This document shows, one piece after another, positions 22,551-33,864 of a stretch of 64,000 nucleotides of DNA. Position 1 is the first letter of the stretch, and each line of letters starts with the position of its first letter. The DNA comes from Ciborinia camelliae (Eukaryota; Ascomycota; Leotiomycetes; Helotiales; Sclerotiniaceae). The notes beneath the pieces are model-generated. The model ran no database searches. It was not told where the DNA came from and saw only the letters and a program-made list of their open reading frames with translations. The stretch spans positions 2,050,209-2,114,208 of the forward strand of contig JANPYM010000007.1 in NCBI GenBank assembly GCA_025890175.1. Reading direction: 5' to 3'. Both the position numbers and the translations under genes were made by a program.

Positions 22551-24161
22551 TCAATCCAAACCATCATCCTCTGGTCCATCATCCTCTGGTCCATCATCCT
22601 CTGGTCCATCATCCTCTGGTCCATCATCCTCTGGTCCATCATCCTCTGGTCCATCATCCTCTGGTCCATCAAATTCTGGTCCATCATACAGGCGGCCATA
22701 AAGACAAGAGTAATCAACACACCAGAACTCATATTCGGCATCCAGCTTGGATGATGTCTTCGATGCTCTTGCCTTGGACGATGGTTTCTCCTGGCCCCTC
22801 TGTGACGTAGAGCGTAAAGTTCTGGGTAGAAGTCTCTTCCTAATCTTCGATTCCCACTTCTTTCTGAACTTCAGGATTGCGAGACTCTCCTCATCTTTGT
22901 TCTCAAGGTCATCATTCAAACCGATGCCCCCATCCATTATAAGATCGAACCATTCGGTCACATTCAATTTCGTAATGCTGGTCAAGACTTTCAAAGGACC
23001 TTCTCCGGACGCGAGGGCCATAAGTTGATCAATTTGGCCACCCAAATGTAGAGTAAAACCCTCCAAAGTTAACCTCTGCGAGATAAGTACCATCACATCT
23101 ATGAATTCAGCTTCCTCGGCTTCTCTCCGCTTGCCCGTGGCGTCTTCCAAACGCGATATATCTTTATATCCAATCAATATAGAAAGCTCTTTAATGCCAT
23201 GCCACGTACCTTGTCTTGCATCTAAAAACAATTCAAGTGCCGTCTCATTTTTCTCAAGACAGTGTATGGAAGATCTCCTCCATATCACCGAACCAAGCTC
23301 CAATCGAAATTGAGCACTCACATATGAAATCTTTCGAAGCCATTCTAGAGAGGTCCAGCTTGGGTTCTTATAGTACTTATGGTCTGGGCATTCTTTTTGT
23401 AGGTCTTGAGAATTCATCACCTCCATGACACCATCGCTTCTGTCCGGATGTCCCTCATCTATAAAAACGAAATCTTTCGTATAATCAATATATTGAGATG
23501 CCTTTCTGGCAATCTCCTCTGATGAAAAAACTAGTGGTGGGCGTCTCTCTTCATTTGCCTCCCAGGCCTCAATTCGGAGTTTGCGCCGGAGAAAGTAGTC
23601 AAGTTTTTCAAATGGTTCCTTTGGTTCGGGTTCCTTTAGTTCCTTCCAGCGAAGATGACCGACTCTAACATGATTGATGTATGTCCCCAGTTCCGTGTCG
23701 AACCAAAGGACGGAAGAGAGGACGAACTCGAAGATAAGATTTCGGATCTCGATAGGAAGGTCGAAGAATCTGAATGGGGACGATCTGCAAATTGGTTAGA
23801 AATTACTTTTTCAAGTACGAAGGGTATCCTACGTCTCAGTGAAAGCAGTTCCAACATCAAAAACATCTTTTGAGCTGCCATCTGCATTGCAGGACGTGAT
23901 CTTGCGCCTATCCTCGAGTTCTCTCTCACGATCTTTCATGCTAGTAAAGTAGAAGTCTCCGTAGTAATTGAAATCGTACGGAAGTCTACTCTGTCCTTGA
24001 ACAGCTGATGCGCCATTCATGATCGCAGGTATTAATGCTAAAGAGAAAAGTACCTGATTAACAAGGTGCCATCAAAGCAAAAAATGATTGTGTAACCCAC
24101 CTTCGTCGTTGTTTTCTGGAGTCATTAAGACAGCAGCACTTTCTTTCTGAGGCACATCCAT
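22551..24161 (-). CDS. F-box-like hypothetical protein with acidic repeat tail
   Basis: Exons 24161-24101, 24037-23833 and 23784-22551 sum to 1500 nt, 499 aa. The F-box-like helix 'FRFFDLPIEIRNLIFEFVLS' begins exon 3. 'SLEWLRKISYVSAQFRLELG' and an N-terminal 'YYGDFYF' match the paralog at 20043-21182. The last about 40 residues are tandem DGPED units encoded by a 15-bp minisatellite, so tail length probably varies between strains. Before it lies a basic segment ('KKWESKIRKRLLPRTLRS'). Function is unknown; F-box-like proteins often act as SCF adaptors, but nothing here proves Skp1 binding. Exon 1 is short and rests on phase agreement with the paralog. Confidence 0.7.
22559..22685. repeat. 15-bp coding minisatellite (GGTCCATCATCCTCT)
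   Basis: About eight tandem copies, the first seven nearly identical, the last changed to GGTCCATCAAATTCT. On the minus strand it encodes repeated Asp-Gly-Pro-Glu-Asp at the C-terminus of the F-box-like protein. Confidence 0.97.
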
Positions 24162-25997
24162 GATTGTGTTATTATTTTTGTATCTATGCGATGATGAAAT
24201 CCCCGCTCAGTAAACTGTTGTGGGTTCCAGAGAGCTTCGGATTGGCGTCGCTCAGTCGCTGAATGTCACGACCGAGAGTGGTGTGGGCAGATTCGGATTT
24301 TTCGTGCCTTTGGCAACAAATGAAGAGTAAAATAGAATGTACGTGAATACTTATTGTATCCCTTTATGACATCAAAGAGATGTCTATCTTTGAAGTGAAG
24401 TGTTGAAAGTTGAAGATGGATGTCGGATTGAAAGTGAAGCTGGAGTGATTTGAATTGAAGTGGAAGTTTTGAAAATTCAATCGAACTTTATAAGTCAATT
24501 CCGAGAAGTCTATACCAGAACAGGAAAGGTTCTAAATTAGATGGGATTCTCTTCTTTTCTGCCTGAGACTACCGAATAGAAGAACCTGGAAACAACATGA
24601 AAGGGTTCGTGGCCATATATCCCACATATCAGGCAAAGCACTGCCGTAGATGATCAAAGAATGCATTGCATGCATATTATTTTACAAAATTCCAGTATAC
24701 CACCCAATAAACTCTACATAATTCTGTGGAGCCAACGTAAGATGAAAATGAAGTAAGATCATCTCAGCCTCCCTCTCTAGCAAGAATACATAGAATAACA
24801 ACGTCGCTGATGTTTGACCGCCCAATGTGCCCCTTGCGACGGCCAAGGAAATAAACAGCAGAAAGAATATCAGAACACCGCCTGCCTCTCTGCACAGTCC
24901 TTTCTATACTATAACTTTGCCTCAAATGAACCTCCCAAATGCCAAATAATAGAATCCCGTGAACGTTATTCCAACACCCATCTACCATCTGCATAACAAA
25001 AAGTTCCAAACACAATATCCCCAACATTGGAGATAATTACTGAAGCGGCAACGGTCTTATTTGTAAAACAAGTCAAAATAGACCTGGGACTATCGTCTGA
25101 TAGTCGTATCGGATGCCCAGTAAAAAGATGACCTATCATGTCCTCCAGGCAGATAATACACTGCCATAAAGCACCACGTTGCTAAATGCGTCTGCTCAAA
25201 CGGGGATGTGTGATTAGACCGCTGTTTCCGGAGAGGGATTCACCATCAAAGTGGAGCATTTTTGATGCCTAGTTTTCCAAATGGTCTCCAGATTAGTCCT
25301 GTTCACGGTGAAAGAAAAGGTATCTTCCCGGTTTGAATAGTATCTTTATCCAGCAGTGATCGCGAAGATATAGACTTCCTTGGTAACAGGGCATTCGAAA
25401 GAAAAGGACGAGAAGCAAGTGAATACGTAAGAGGAATGACTGCCATACTAATGGTTACAGTAGTTTTCAGTCATTGGTATCGGATTTCATTCTTTGATAT
25501 TCCTGAATCCTTTATGGCGCAGATGAATCCTCGGTAAATAGTATATCCATGGTATTATGACTCCTTGAAATAGTATTTGCGGCAATAAATATTCCTCTTT
25601 TCGCCATTGCTCGTGGATGCAGAGCAATAGAAACTCCCAGGGGGACTGGTTCCCGATTCTGGTATAGTAGTGACCATATGGATGCAGCAAGAACGAAACT
25701 GGAATCATTATGGGTAATAGTACAACGGACTTGTGTTGATACAATCACAAATCAGAACACCCGATGTGGAAATAGATATTTGAAAAGCGTGAATTGAAGG
25801 CAATATCTTGAGGGGCACTCCCAAAGACAGGTCCATTTCAGGGAAAATATCCATCGGATTGAAATCCAGCGGGAAAACGTATACATCTCAGGACATCCAC
25901 AGCCATGGTTTTCATGGCTGAACTCGGCAGTAGAGATTCTGGACAAATTAACTAAGCAATTCCGGACAATTCATTGGTACATAGAAAGGGTTGATCA
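24162..25997. other. 1.8-kb intergenic region
   Basis: The 5' flank of the F-box-like gene (24162-24500) contains repeated 'TGAAGTG/TTGAAG' motifs. Further right only short frames on both strands occur, none with a recognisable family or splice structure. Confidence 0.5.
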
Positions 25998-26927
25998 TTA
26001 AGTATAGTCGTGAATTGTCGAGCCAGTCGTTGAGTTGTTGCCTATCAGAGAATCTTCTGGTGCTGCTAGACAATGTATGGGGATATCCCGTGAATGGAAC
26101 CTCACTTGATTTGAAACGTTCATAAATCTCGCATCCTCTCCTGGGAAATGGGACAGAAACCTGGCAGCTACAAACTTGCCAATAGCATCACCTTCGTCTA
26201 AATCGATATCACTGGAGTTTGTGCTTAAAGTTGAAGCTGGACGACCCATAAATGCAATGTCGCGATTAATTGCAGACTGGAATGTGTTCTTTGGTGGTTC
26301 CTTCTGATTTAGATCAAAGATTAGTGCTTGTTCCTGATCTTCTTCATCATCCCGGGCAACATTATGGAGATAGCGGCCATGTTTTGATAATTCCTGCTTG
26401 GATCCCTGAAGAACTTCTTGAATGAGGGCGACCATAGCTGGGCAAGAATAAACGGTGATCAAAAGCCACAACGAAATAGCAAAAGGCATCCAAGGCATGA
26501 TTTCCAGTAGTGATACGCGGCTTGCAAAGAGTATGACCAAAAGCAGAGCGGCGGTCGGAAGCACAACAGGACCAAACCTATTTGGAGAAAGTTAGAATTT
26601 GATGCCTGTGAAAGATAAACCTTTGCGGAATACTTTTTTATCTCTTCAGGGTGTGTCCAAATGACGATTACCATGAAACCAAGAGTGCTGAGAAGATCAC
26701 TGAAGCCATGTCAGTATATTCCGGGGATTATCGAGGTCTATATTCACTCACATATACCAAGCAATAATAGAAGACATATGGAGAATGGGAGAAGCCATTG
26801 AGAGAAACATCATCGTATACAAGGACATTGTTCTCAGTCTCTCAAACTTTCCATATTTTTCGTCGTTTCGTACGGAATTGTACTCTTGCATTGACGCGAG
26901 AGGTGGATCGAATTCGTGAGGCATCAT
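25998..26927 (-). CDS. hypothetical four-span membrane protein
   Basis: Exons 26927-26752, 26699-26634 and 26577-25998 sum to 822 nt, 273 aa. Hydrophobic stretches lie around 'LYTMMFLSMASPILHMSSII', 'LLSTLGFMVIVIW', 'VVLPTAALLLVILFA' and 'FAISLWLLITVYSCPAMVAL', giving four likely membrane spans in the N-terminal half. The second half is soluble, acidic and Ser-rich ('DDEEDQEQAL', 'LSTNSSDIDLDEGDAIG'), probably a cytoplasmic tail. The start ATG at 26927 follows a possible acceptor (GTAACAG), so an upstream exon cannot be excluded. No family recognised. A further small intron near 26090 is possible. Confidence 0.55.
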
Positions 26928-27783
26928 TGAATTGTTATCTGTTACGATATATAAAAAGAATGATTTGACAAACTGGAATAGGATCAAGATTTTTAGTTCA
27001 AGTGAGATAAAAAGTTGAACAATAAGAAAGAGCAATTGTGCAGATTCTGCAGAATCGATCTCGGAAATATGATGGCTTTATTGGAAAAGAAAATTCCACA
27101 CGGATTCAAGATACTTCCCCCGAGATACAACATTTTAGAGCGTGGGAGAGTGGGAGAGTGGGTGGGCTTAGTTCAGGCAGGAATGCATCTGCACGATGAA
27201 CGAATAATCGGTGTGAAGAGAAGAGAAGAGATTTTATCTCAGGCCCAATGGAAGCCATTTTGAGGAAGATAGGTAGGTAGATGAGTTTGAAAGTCTGCCT
27301 TGGTTCGCAAAATCAGCCTTGCGCACGGGGGATTGTGAAAATAAGAATTGATTGGTTGACACTCACAGATTCGGTGACCATTTTCGGTTCAGCTTGCGAA
27401 TTACAAGTTGGGCATCAGCCTTGTCACACCTAAGCATGTAGCAGAGCCCAATGGCTTGAAGGTGGCGAATATCATATTACTAAAAAGGATTTCAAAACCT
27501 CCCACTTGCACGCATTTTCGGTGAGCGTATTTGTCAATTACGCTATGCCGAAGATATTTCTATTAGACTCGAAATTTGACGTTATTAAAATGCATCCGCC
27601 CGATGGGCGCCAACTGCGTTGACGAGGCTACGATCCGATCACGGTCACATTTGTAATTGGGTTCTGTTTTGCCTCTTCCTGAACAGATAAAGATGGTCGT
27701 TCTCAGCCGATCCTGTGTAATTGAAGAGATAAGTATCTCAACACAGAAACTTTCGGTTTTCAACCAAAACTATTAAAGATATC
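26928..27783. other. divergent intergenic region
   Basis: Lies between two divergently transcribed membrane-protein genes and must hold both promoters. No distinctive site seen; 'GTGGGAGAGTGGGAGAGTGG' near 27143-27164 is a short direct repeat. Confidence 0.5.
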
Positions 27784-28449
27784 ATGGCCTTCAATAACAT
27801 CAAAACTGAAAGTTTATTCCACCTGTCTCAGTGCCTTTCCTGGAGTTTTCCACCCCTCAAAATGGAAGCAGGAAATCAACAACCCCTATCAGAATGTATT
27901 TCTAGACATTGCCCAGCTCGCGAGCTAGGAACGATATGTGAGCCTCTGATTGCCCTGGTCTCCGCAACAGTAACGACTGCATATACTCTTCACCATGAAC
28001 AGAGACGAGTTAGTCACCTCCTAATCCATATTCAGATTACGGCTAATGCTCAACTGCAGATGGTTTCAAATATTACGAAGTATGTGGGTTACAACTCCAA
28101 TCCGGGAAATTTTGGGTTCATTCTGGATCCTTCCCCATTTTCGTTACTCGCATCATGTCTCCTTTTGGGTTGCTCGATTTCTTCGTTCGCTCATCGACGT
28201 CAGGGGCGCGATCGATGCCAGTCGCTTATTTTTGTATTCGCCATTCTTACGGCCACTACCATAGGTTTTGGATTAGGAATAAATGCCAATCTCATAATGT
28301 TAGGATTTATTCCATGGGCCCTGATTCTTGCCATGATATTCAGCGTCTTTATTCATTGGACCGCCAGGCGTTATAGTGGAGATCGAAACTATCCTCCAGT
28401 GATCTTTCTTGAAAAGAGCGGGAAAATAGTAATATGCCCAAGGCATTGA
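27784..28449 (+). CDS. hypothetical membrane protein
   Basis: Intronless, 221 aa, ATG at 27784. Hydrophobic segments are centred on 'PLIALVSATVTTAYTL', 'FSLLASCLLLGCSISSF', 'SLIFVFAILTATTIGFGLGI' and 'IMLGFIPWALILAMIFSVFI', suggesting three or four spans, with a short basic C-terminus. No family recognised. It is divergent from another membrane-protein gene 856 bp away; no sequence similarity between the two was noticed. Long hydrophobic frame with ordinary codon use favours a real gene, but an intron cannot be excluded. Confidence 0.5.
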   Translation: MAFNNIKTESLFHLSQCLSWSFPPLKMEAGNQQPLSECISRHCPARELGTICEPLIALVSATVTTAYTLHHEQRRVSHLLIHIQITANAQLQMVSNITKYVGYNSNPGNFGFILDPSPFSLLASCLLLGCSISSFAHRRQGRDRCQSLIFVFAILTATTIGFGLGINANLIMLGFIPWALILAMIFSVFIHWTARRYSGDRNYPPVIFLEKSGKIVICPRH

Positions 28450-30417
28450 GCGACCAACAGGTGCTGAAGTCCTCGGATTCGAGTGGGTGCTCCGACGTAA
28501 TAAGCGCAAGTTGGGAGCTGCTGTTGTTGACATGGATCTTAGTAGATGCGAACCTAGGTCTTCATCCAATACAAAATCTACCATGCAGCGCACTCCGACA
28601 CCACACACACGACTTACCTGGAAAATATAATGCACATCTGAGAACGACCATTCGAAACTGTTCAAGACCAGCCATTCTATACTCCACGATATTTCCATAA
28701 GGTTTGCGTTGTCGAACATCATGCTATCAATGACCGCAAGCGCTCAGTACGTTCCTGTGGATTCGCCATATACCAAAATATTAGGTGTGAGAGCACCTGC
28801 ATGCACCACAGTGGATACATGATATCATGTGAAAGTTCATTTGGTGGAACACAACTGGAAGAGGGCTCTCAGCACATGGACCAACAAAGTGCTTACATAT
28901 CCTTTTTGTAAATGTATTTTCAAGATGAAGAAATCGGGGCTCTGATATCTTCACTTTATCCGTGGATATTCCGGCAACAACTTCTAGGGGCAAAATGTTG
29001 ATTTGTTGTTAGCTTTTAAATGTTAAAGGCAAGGATTTTGTGTACTTGCAACATTATTATTGCTGTTGTACGAACGGATGCACTATCAAAAACTTTCTCT
29101 TTTAATCTGACTTCATGCTTAGATGACCGAATGGTCAAACATGCAGAGGAATAATACATTTGAGCTAAATGGTGATACTAATTTGTAGATAATAAAGATA
29201 GTTGGAAATTTAGATAGTCAGATTGAGTGGCATTGCATGAACGCCGCCGGTAAAAGCGATTGCCGGGGGTTTCAGAACACCAACTGTCGGTTGTCATTCG
29301 ATAAGCGACAGTGGCCTGTAAAGAGTGCATTAGCTGATTAAACGAGGGATGGTTTGCGCAAGTGATAGATGAATAACCGAGGGTAAAATTTAAGGAACAT
29401 GAGACGAGTACTGTAGAGTGTTTAAAAAATGACGAGATATTAGAGAATATATAGATATTGAGGGGGAGATAAGAGTTGAGCTTGTTCGAAAATAGATAGA
29501 ATATTCAAGCTTACGATTTGAGCAATATGATATGGCTGCTTGTTTGGTTAGAAAAAAGTTATAGGTGATAAAACTTTTATACATAAGTCTATAAGACGGA
29601 GCATCATCACACTTAACTGTCTCCAGCCTTTGTGGTTTCCTAAATCAAACCAAACAGATGGAAGACAGAGAAAACATAATACTTGAGATATTGAAGAACT
29701 CGAGGGAGCAGACCATACAAGAAAACAAGAATCGTGAAAGAGCGCATTTGCACCTTTCCAAAAGAATATATGAAGACGGAAGATAATATCGCTAAAGTAT
29801 ATGGAACGGGATAGAAAAGGAAAAGGCATCGAAGAATTTCGAAGGGCAAGTCTCTGACCAATCCACATCGAACAGGTCAGTTGAGAACACAAGTATGTAT
29901 GAGACAGAAGTCGAGGAACAATTCGTACAATTGCCAATTTGTAGCATTCTGCAATAACATCTTTAACATAATACTCCTAGAGATTGACCTCCGGCTTCGT
30001 CGGGGGCAGGAGAGCCAACCGGTTTTGATCCATCATGATCCCAAAGTCCCTCTTCAATGCACAATGGCAAGACTTTCCTCGCGTTTCGTGAACGACAGGG
30101 ACATCGTTGACTATTTGTCAAATCGTTGTTGCATTGTCAAGAGACATGCGCCCTGTAGGATTCTGTAGTTAAAATGGTGTAATCGTAGTTGATACCCGAT
30201 CTTAGAAAGGCTGAAAAAGGGCAGGTTGTATCACCACTCATTTCTGTAAGGCTTACCACCATGCTGGTAAGAGATTGTACACGTGATGCAAATGCACATG
30301 GCAATGTCCACAATAGGCTCCCAATGACAAGGGGGAGAAAGCAATGGAAAGATTTATGAGAGGAAGTGGTGCTTACAGAAGCAACCGAACAACTTCGGGG
30401 GTATATTATGGTTCTAT
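28450..30417. other. 2-kb intergenic region
   Basis: Several frames of 60-140 codons overlap in both strands but none has a consistent coding signal. A 42-codon plus-strand frame at 29658 ('MEDRENIILEILKNSREQ') is charged and helical-looking but isolated. The right end is the 3' flank of the tyrosyl-tRNA synthetase gene. Confidence 0.45.
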
Positions 30418-31770
30418 TTATGACTCCGAAGCAATCTTCATCTTTTCTAATGTTTCTTCTGTGCTTGACCCAACGGCGACCTTTTCAGCATTTTTTCCTT
30501 TAACGTGCCCGTCCGGCTGTGCAACAACATTTTTCTTTGCTGCTAGTGCCGCAGCCTTTCTTGCGGGATCGATTTCCTTCTTGACCTTCTTGACCTTCAC
30601 TGGACCTAGTATATAGTTAGCTGAGTAATCACAGGATAGATTGACGAATCTAATGCAACAAACCTTGTTCTGGGGGGTAGGCTTGCACTTCAACTGCTTG
30701 CCAATCCTTTGATGCCGTAAATTCTTCTCTAATTGGTTTTAAAATATCATTAAGGTGGGCGGTAAGACCTTGTTTAATAAGTTGAGGGGTAAGCTATGAT
30801 TTCAGTCAGTAACTGGGCAACGAAAAATCATGCCCAACAGACGACTCACAATATCTGCCGTGTAATCTTCCTTCAGTTTCTCCACAGATTCGTAGACAAG
30901 TGGCTCCTGATCTTTCCTCTCAACAACAAATTTCGAAACACCCCCATTCTTTAAAGCAAGGGCGCGGAAAATGACATGCTCAACGAAAGCAATGACACCA
31001 TTGCCCTCAACTTCCTTTGGCACGCACTTCGCCTTTTTCAATTTCTTCTCGACAGCCTCTGGTCCATCCAGAAGATCAATTTTTGAGTCTGCATCACTAG
31101 AGCTCATCTTCGCAGCCTCCCCTAGACCAGGAACCATTGTGTTCATTAAATGTGCCCTGACTTTGTAATTTATTTTTGGTAGGTTTTCCTTTGCGAAAGT
31201 GAAAATTTTCCTTTGGTCAACACCACCGAATTGTGCATCAACATCGAGGTATTCTTCGTCCAGGGCCTGCATGAGAGGGTAAATCAAACCACCAAGTGTT
31301 GGATCATCTGTTTGCTTCACGACTTCGGCGCCGGCTTTCTGAGCGACATTAATTCTGGTGATACCTTCAAGCTTAAATCGGTCCATTGTATATTCCTTGT
31401 TGAGTTGGTAAGAGCTTCCTAGAACAAATTCTAACCGACTCAAATCCACGCCAACTGCTCTCAAAGCAGATTTGATAACTCGTTCGTAGTATTTCGCGCG
31501 ATACTCGACGAGTTCCAGAGGTGCTTTCATATTGTCCAGGTAACCGTGAATATCTGCGAGAAGAACCTTGACTGTGCAGCCTGCCCTCAGTAATTCTGCG
31601 ATCTTGATCATAGGCACAAAGTATCCACAATGAGGTCGGCCAGTCGTTGCAGTTCCCCAGTAGACCTTGAGAGGACGCTTCTCCTTGAGGATTACATTGT
31701 CGATAATTTCTGCGTCAAGCACCTCGGCGAGGTTTGCCTTGATGAGGGCGATCGATTCCTCGGGACTCAT
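30418..31770 (-). CDS. TYS1: cytosolic tyrosyl-tRNA synthetase
   Basis: Exons 31770-30850, 30793-30664 and 30605-30418 sum to 1239 nt, 412 aa. Class I signatures are present: the HIGH equivalent 'TGRPHCGYF' (His47-Tyr50 region) and 'KMSSS' (221-225). 'LLADIHGYLDNMKAPLEL', 'YPLMQALDEEYLDVDAQFGG' and 'VPGLGEAAKMSSS' are typical of eukaryotic/archaeal TyrRS. The enzyme charges tRNA-Tyr using ATP. A Lys/Ala-rich C-terminal extension ('PVKVKKVKKEIDPARKAAA') replaces the EMAPII-like domain of animal enzymes, as in yeast. There is no mitochondrial presequence. Introns near the 3' end have canonical sites and keep phase. Confidence 0.97.
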
Positions 31771-32758
31771 GTTGGAAGTTATGTTGTGATGTTGTTTGAT
31801 ATATGAAATAATAACACGCGAAACTTAAGAAGGGGATACTTTTGACTCATCTCTGCAGGGATTATTTTGGCGGGGTATTTATGCAATCACGTGGTAATAT
31901 TATGTAAGATTTTCAGGACAAAAATAGAGGGATCAGGGAATGAGGACCTAGGGCGGGCAAAGCTTTCGCGCAGCTGTACCTTCGGTCTATGATGATTTTT
32001 GATAATCTTGTCTTAATTGTATCCAAAATATTGCCCTCCAAGCAGCTATTTCTCGGTCTCACCCAAGTCTAGTCATCAGGTTCATCCAGTCTGCTAACGT
32101 CAGGTCAGGGTAGATAAGTGATTTTGATCATACACACGTCCCGTTATGATGGGCAATAGTGATCCATTGTTCACATCGTTGTGGGCAAAAATCACTCTTA
32201 AATCATTCCTATTTGTATTTGCAAAAGCGATCAAATAGCCTACTAACCAAATCAGCCATCTTCTGTTGGCTCGGAGACCCTACCAATTCATTTAAAAGAT
32301 CAATATTGACCATATAGGATAGGGAAGTGAATATCGATAAGCAGTGGATATAAAACATGAATGAGTTCTCAGCAGAGAACAGTTCCGAGTGAGGAATGAA
32401 AACAAGCAAGTAGAGAATATAACTTCGGGTTTGTTGAATTCTGATGAGGCTGGAGCTGCGTGCGTGCGGGGCTATCATGGTCTTGCAATCTTGAGACAAA
32501 AAATAATAGCTGTTTCAGTTGAGCAAATTCATATGCTGGTGATTCCACAGAAATCCATGTGACAATGATGATGATCGAGTTTCCTTGCACTCTTTGAAGA
32601 AATGGGAATCTTAAATAATACGGCATTACAGCCGCAGAACTTGAGCACAACATGAGCTGTAGCATAGAACGAAACTTCTATTATAGATTTTGTACAAGGT
32701 CACTGAGGTTTTTGTTTTCTTCAAATCTGAAACAATCCTACAATATCAATCGACTCCA
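31771..32758. other. intergenic, no gene seen
   Basis: Holds the TYS1 promoter at its left and the 3' flank of the MICOS gene at its right. Frames near 32209-32665 on the minus strand look non-coding. Confidence 0.5.
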
Positions 32759-33619
32759 CTATTTTCCTTTCTTGACCCAGTCCTCTACCTTTTCTCTCCC
32801 TTCAGTGATCTTCCCATCCACTATTGAAACAGCCTGCTTTGAATGCACCCTCGCCATTCTCCACGCATTCTCCACACTCTCCCTTGTTCTGAGATGTGAG
32901 TCCGCAATCACTGGAAACCTTCTCTCGTATTCCCAGGCCAAATTAGCCACATTCCTCATCGTTACTGGCAGAACGACCCATCCTGCTCCAATTCCGACTG
33001 CGAAAGGCACGGCAGCCCTCAATGCGATGTTCCTGTTTCGTGATATTATTGACCCTGTCATAGCGGCAACTAAGACGTAGATAGCCCCGGGCATGAGCTT
33101 CTCTCCAGATTGCTGGGATGGTGCAAGAGATGCAATCGTGGAGGTAAAGCTGGATTCAAGGTGAAGGGCAGAGTCCATCATAGAATTCAGTTTGTTCTCG
33201 GCCGCGACAACGTGTGCGTAGAGGAACAGTCGACTTTTTCCAATTTGTGCAGCGAGTCTATCGGTAGGTGTTGGACCAGAAGGTTTCCTCGATACTCCCT
33301 CTGACGCAGGGCTTCTGGATCTGGATGATGGGAGAGTTGGAGTGGATGGGGGAGGGAGGTCCTCGAAGTCATCGTAGATAGGTTTTCTACCCTGTAGAAG
33401 ACGCGCTCATTAGTGACGGATACGAGGAGAGATGTCAATGCTGCTGCGTACATCAGTGTTATCTGGTGCTTCGGCATGTAATGGTCTTTGGGGGTAGAGA
33501 GCCATTCCCATTAAGGCTGCGCCAGCTGCTCCAGGCGCAATGCGCTTTATAATGTTAGCTGAATATACTTTTACGCATTTTAGTTTACTTACCTGCCGCA
33601 GTAATATTCTAGAGGCCAT
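32759..33619 (-). CDS. MIC27: MICOS complex subunit Mic26/Mic27 (apolipoprotein O-like)
   Basis: Exons 33619-33593, 33544-33452 and 33391-32759 sum to 753 nt, 250 aa. The N-terminus 'MASRILLRQRIAPGAAGAAL' is a mitochondrial presequence-like stretch with a hydrophobic segment before 'HAEAPDNTD'. The motif 'GRKPIYDDFED' opens the mature protein. Two hydrophobic segments, 'MPGAIYVLVAAMTGSIIS' and 'RAAVPFAVGIGAGWVVLPV', form the hairpin typical of the ApoO domain in the inner membrane. Mic26/27 acts in the MICOS complex at cristae junctions and binds cardiolipin. Its start is 245 bp from the divergent OCT1 gene. Mic26 versus Mic27 cannot be separated from sequence alone, as fungi usually have one. 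Confidence 0.88.
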
Positions 33620-33864
33620 TGCTCAATTGACTTGACTCTACAATTGGAATGTAATGGGTTTGAGTTCCGCGGTCGTTAAAGCTTCGTTAACTACCCTGTA
33701 CGTTCGTATGTTTTTTTATGCAATTCTGCTGACGTAATTATTTTGCTCCAACCGCCATGCATAAATTATGAAACCCAGCATTGTATTCTCCGCATCAATG
33801 TTACCGTCTATCAATCACCGACTTTCAAGCCATTGACAGTTAGGACGATCGCGCTGTGGGAAGT
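33620..33864. promoter_or_regulatory. shared divergent promoter region MIC27/OCT1
   Basis: The 245 bp between two divergent start codons must contain both promoters. Both genes encode mitochondrial proteins. No TATA-like or known binding motif is clear enough to call; 'TGACGTAA' at 33731-33738 resembles a CRE/bZIP half palindrome (inference). Confidence 0.5.

Noticed and set aside
22514..22810. Plus-strand frames rich in repeated PLVHH or IILWS
   Set aside because: They are antisense readings of the 15-bp minisatellite inside the F-box-like gene.
28300..28722. 140-codon minus-strand frame overlapping the membrane-protein gene
   Set aside because: Antisense to a better-supported gene, with no family or splice evidence.
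29548..29937. 129-codon minus-strand frame with hydrophobic runs
   Set aside because: Composition follows AT-rich DNA; no start context, no conserved motif, and isolated.
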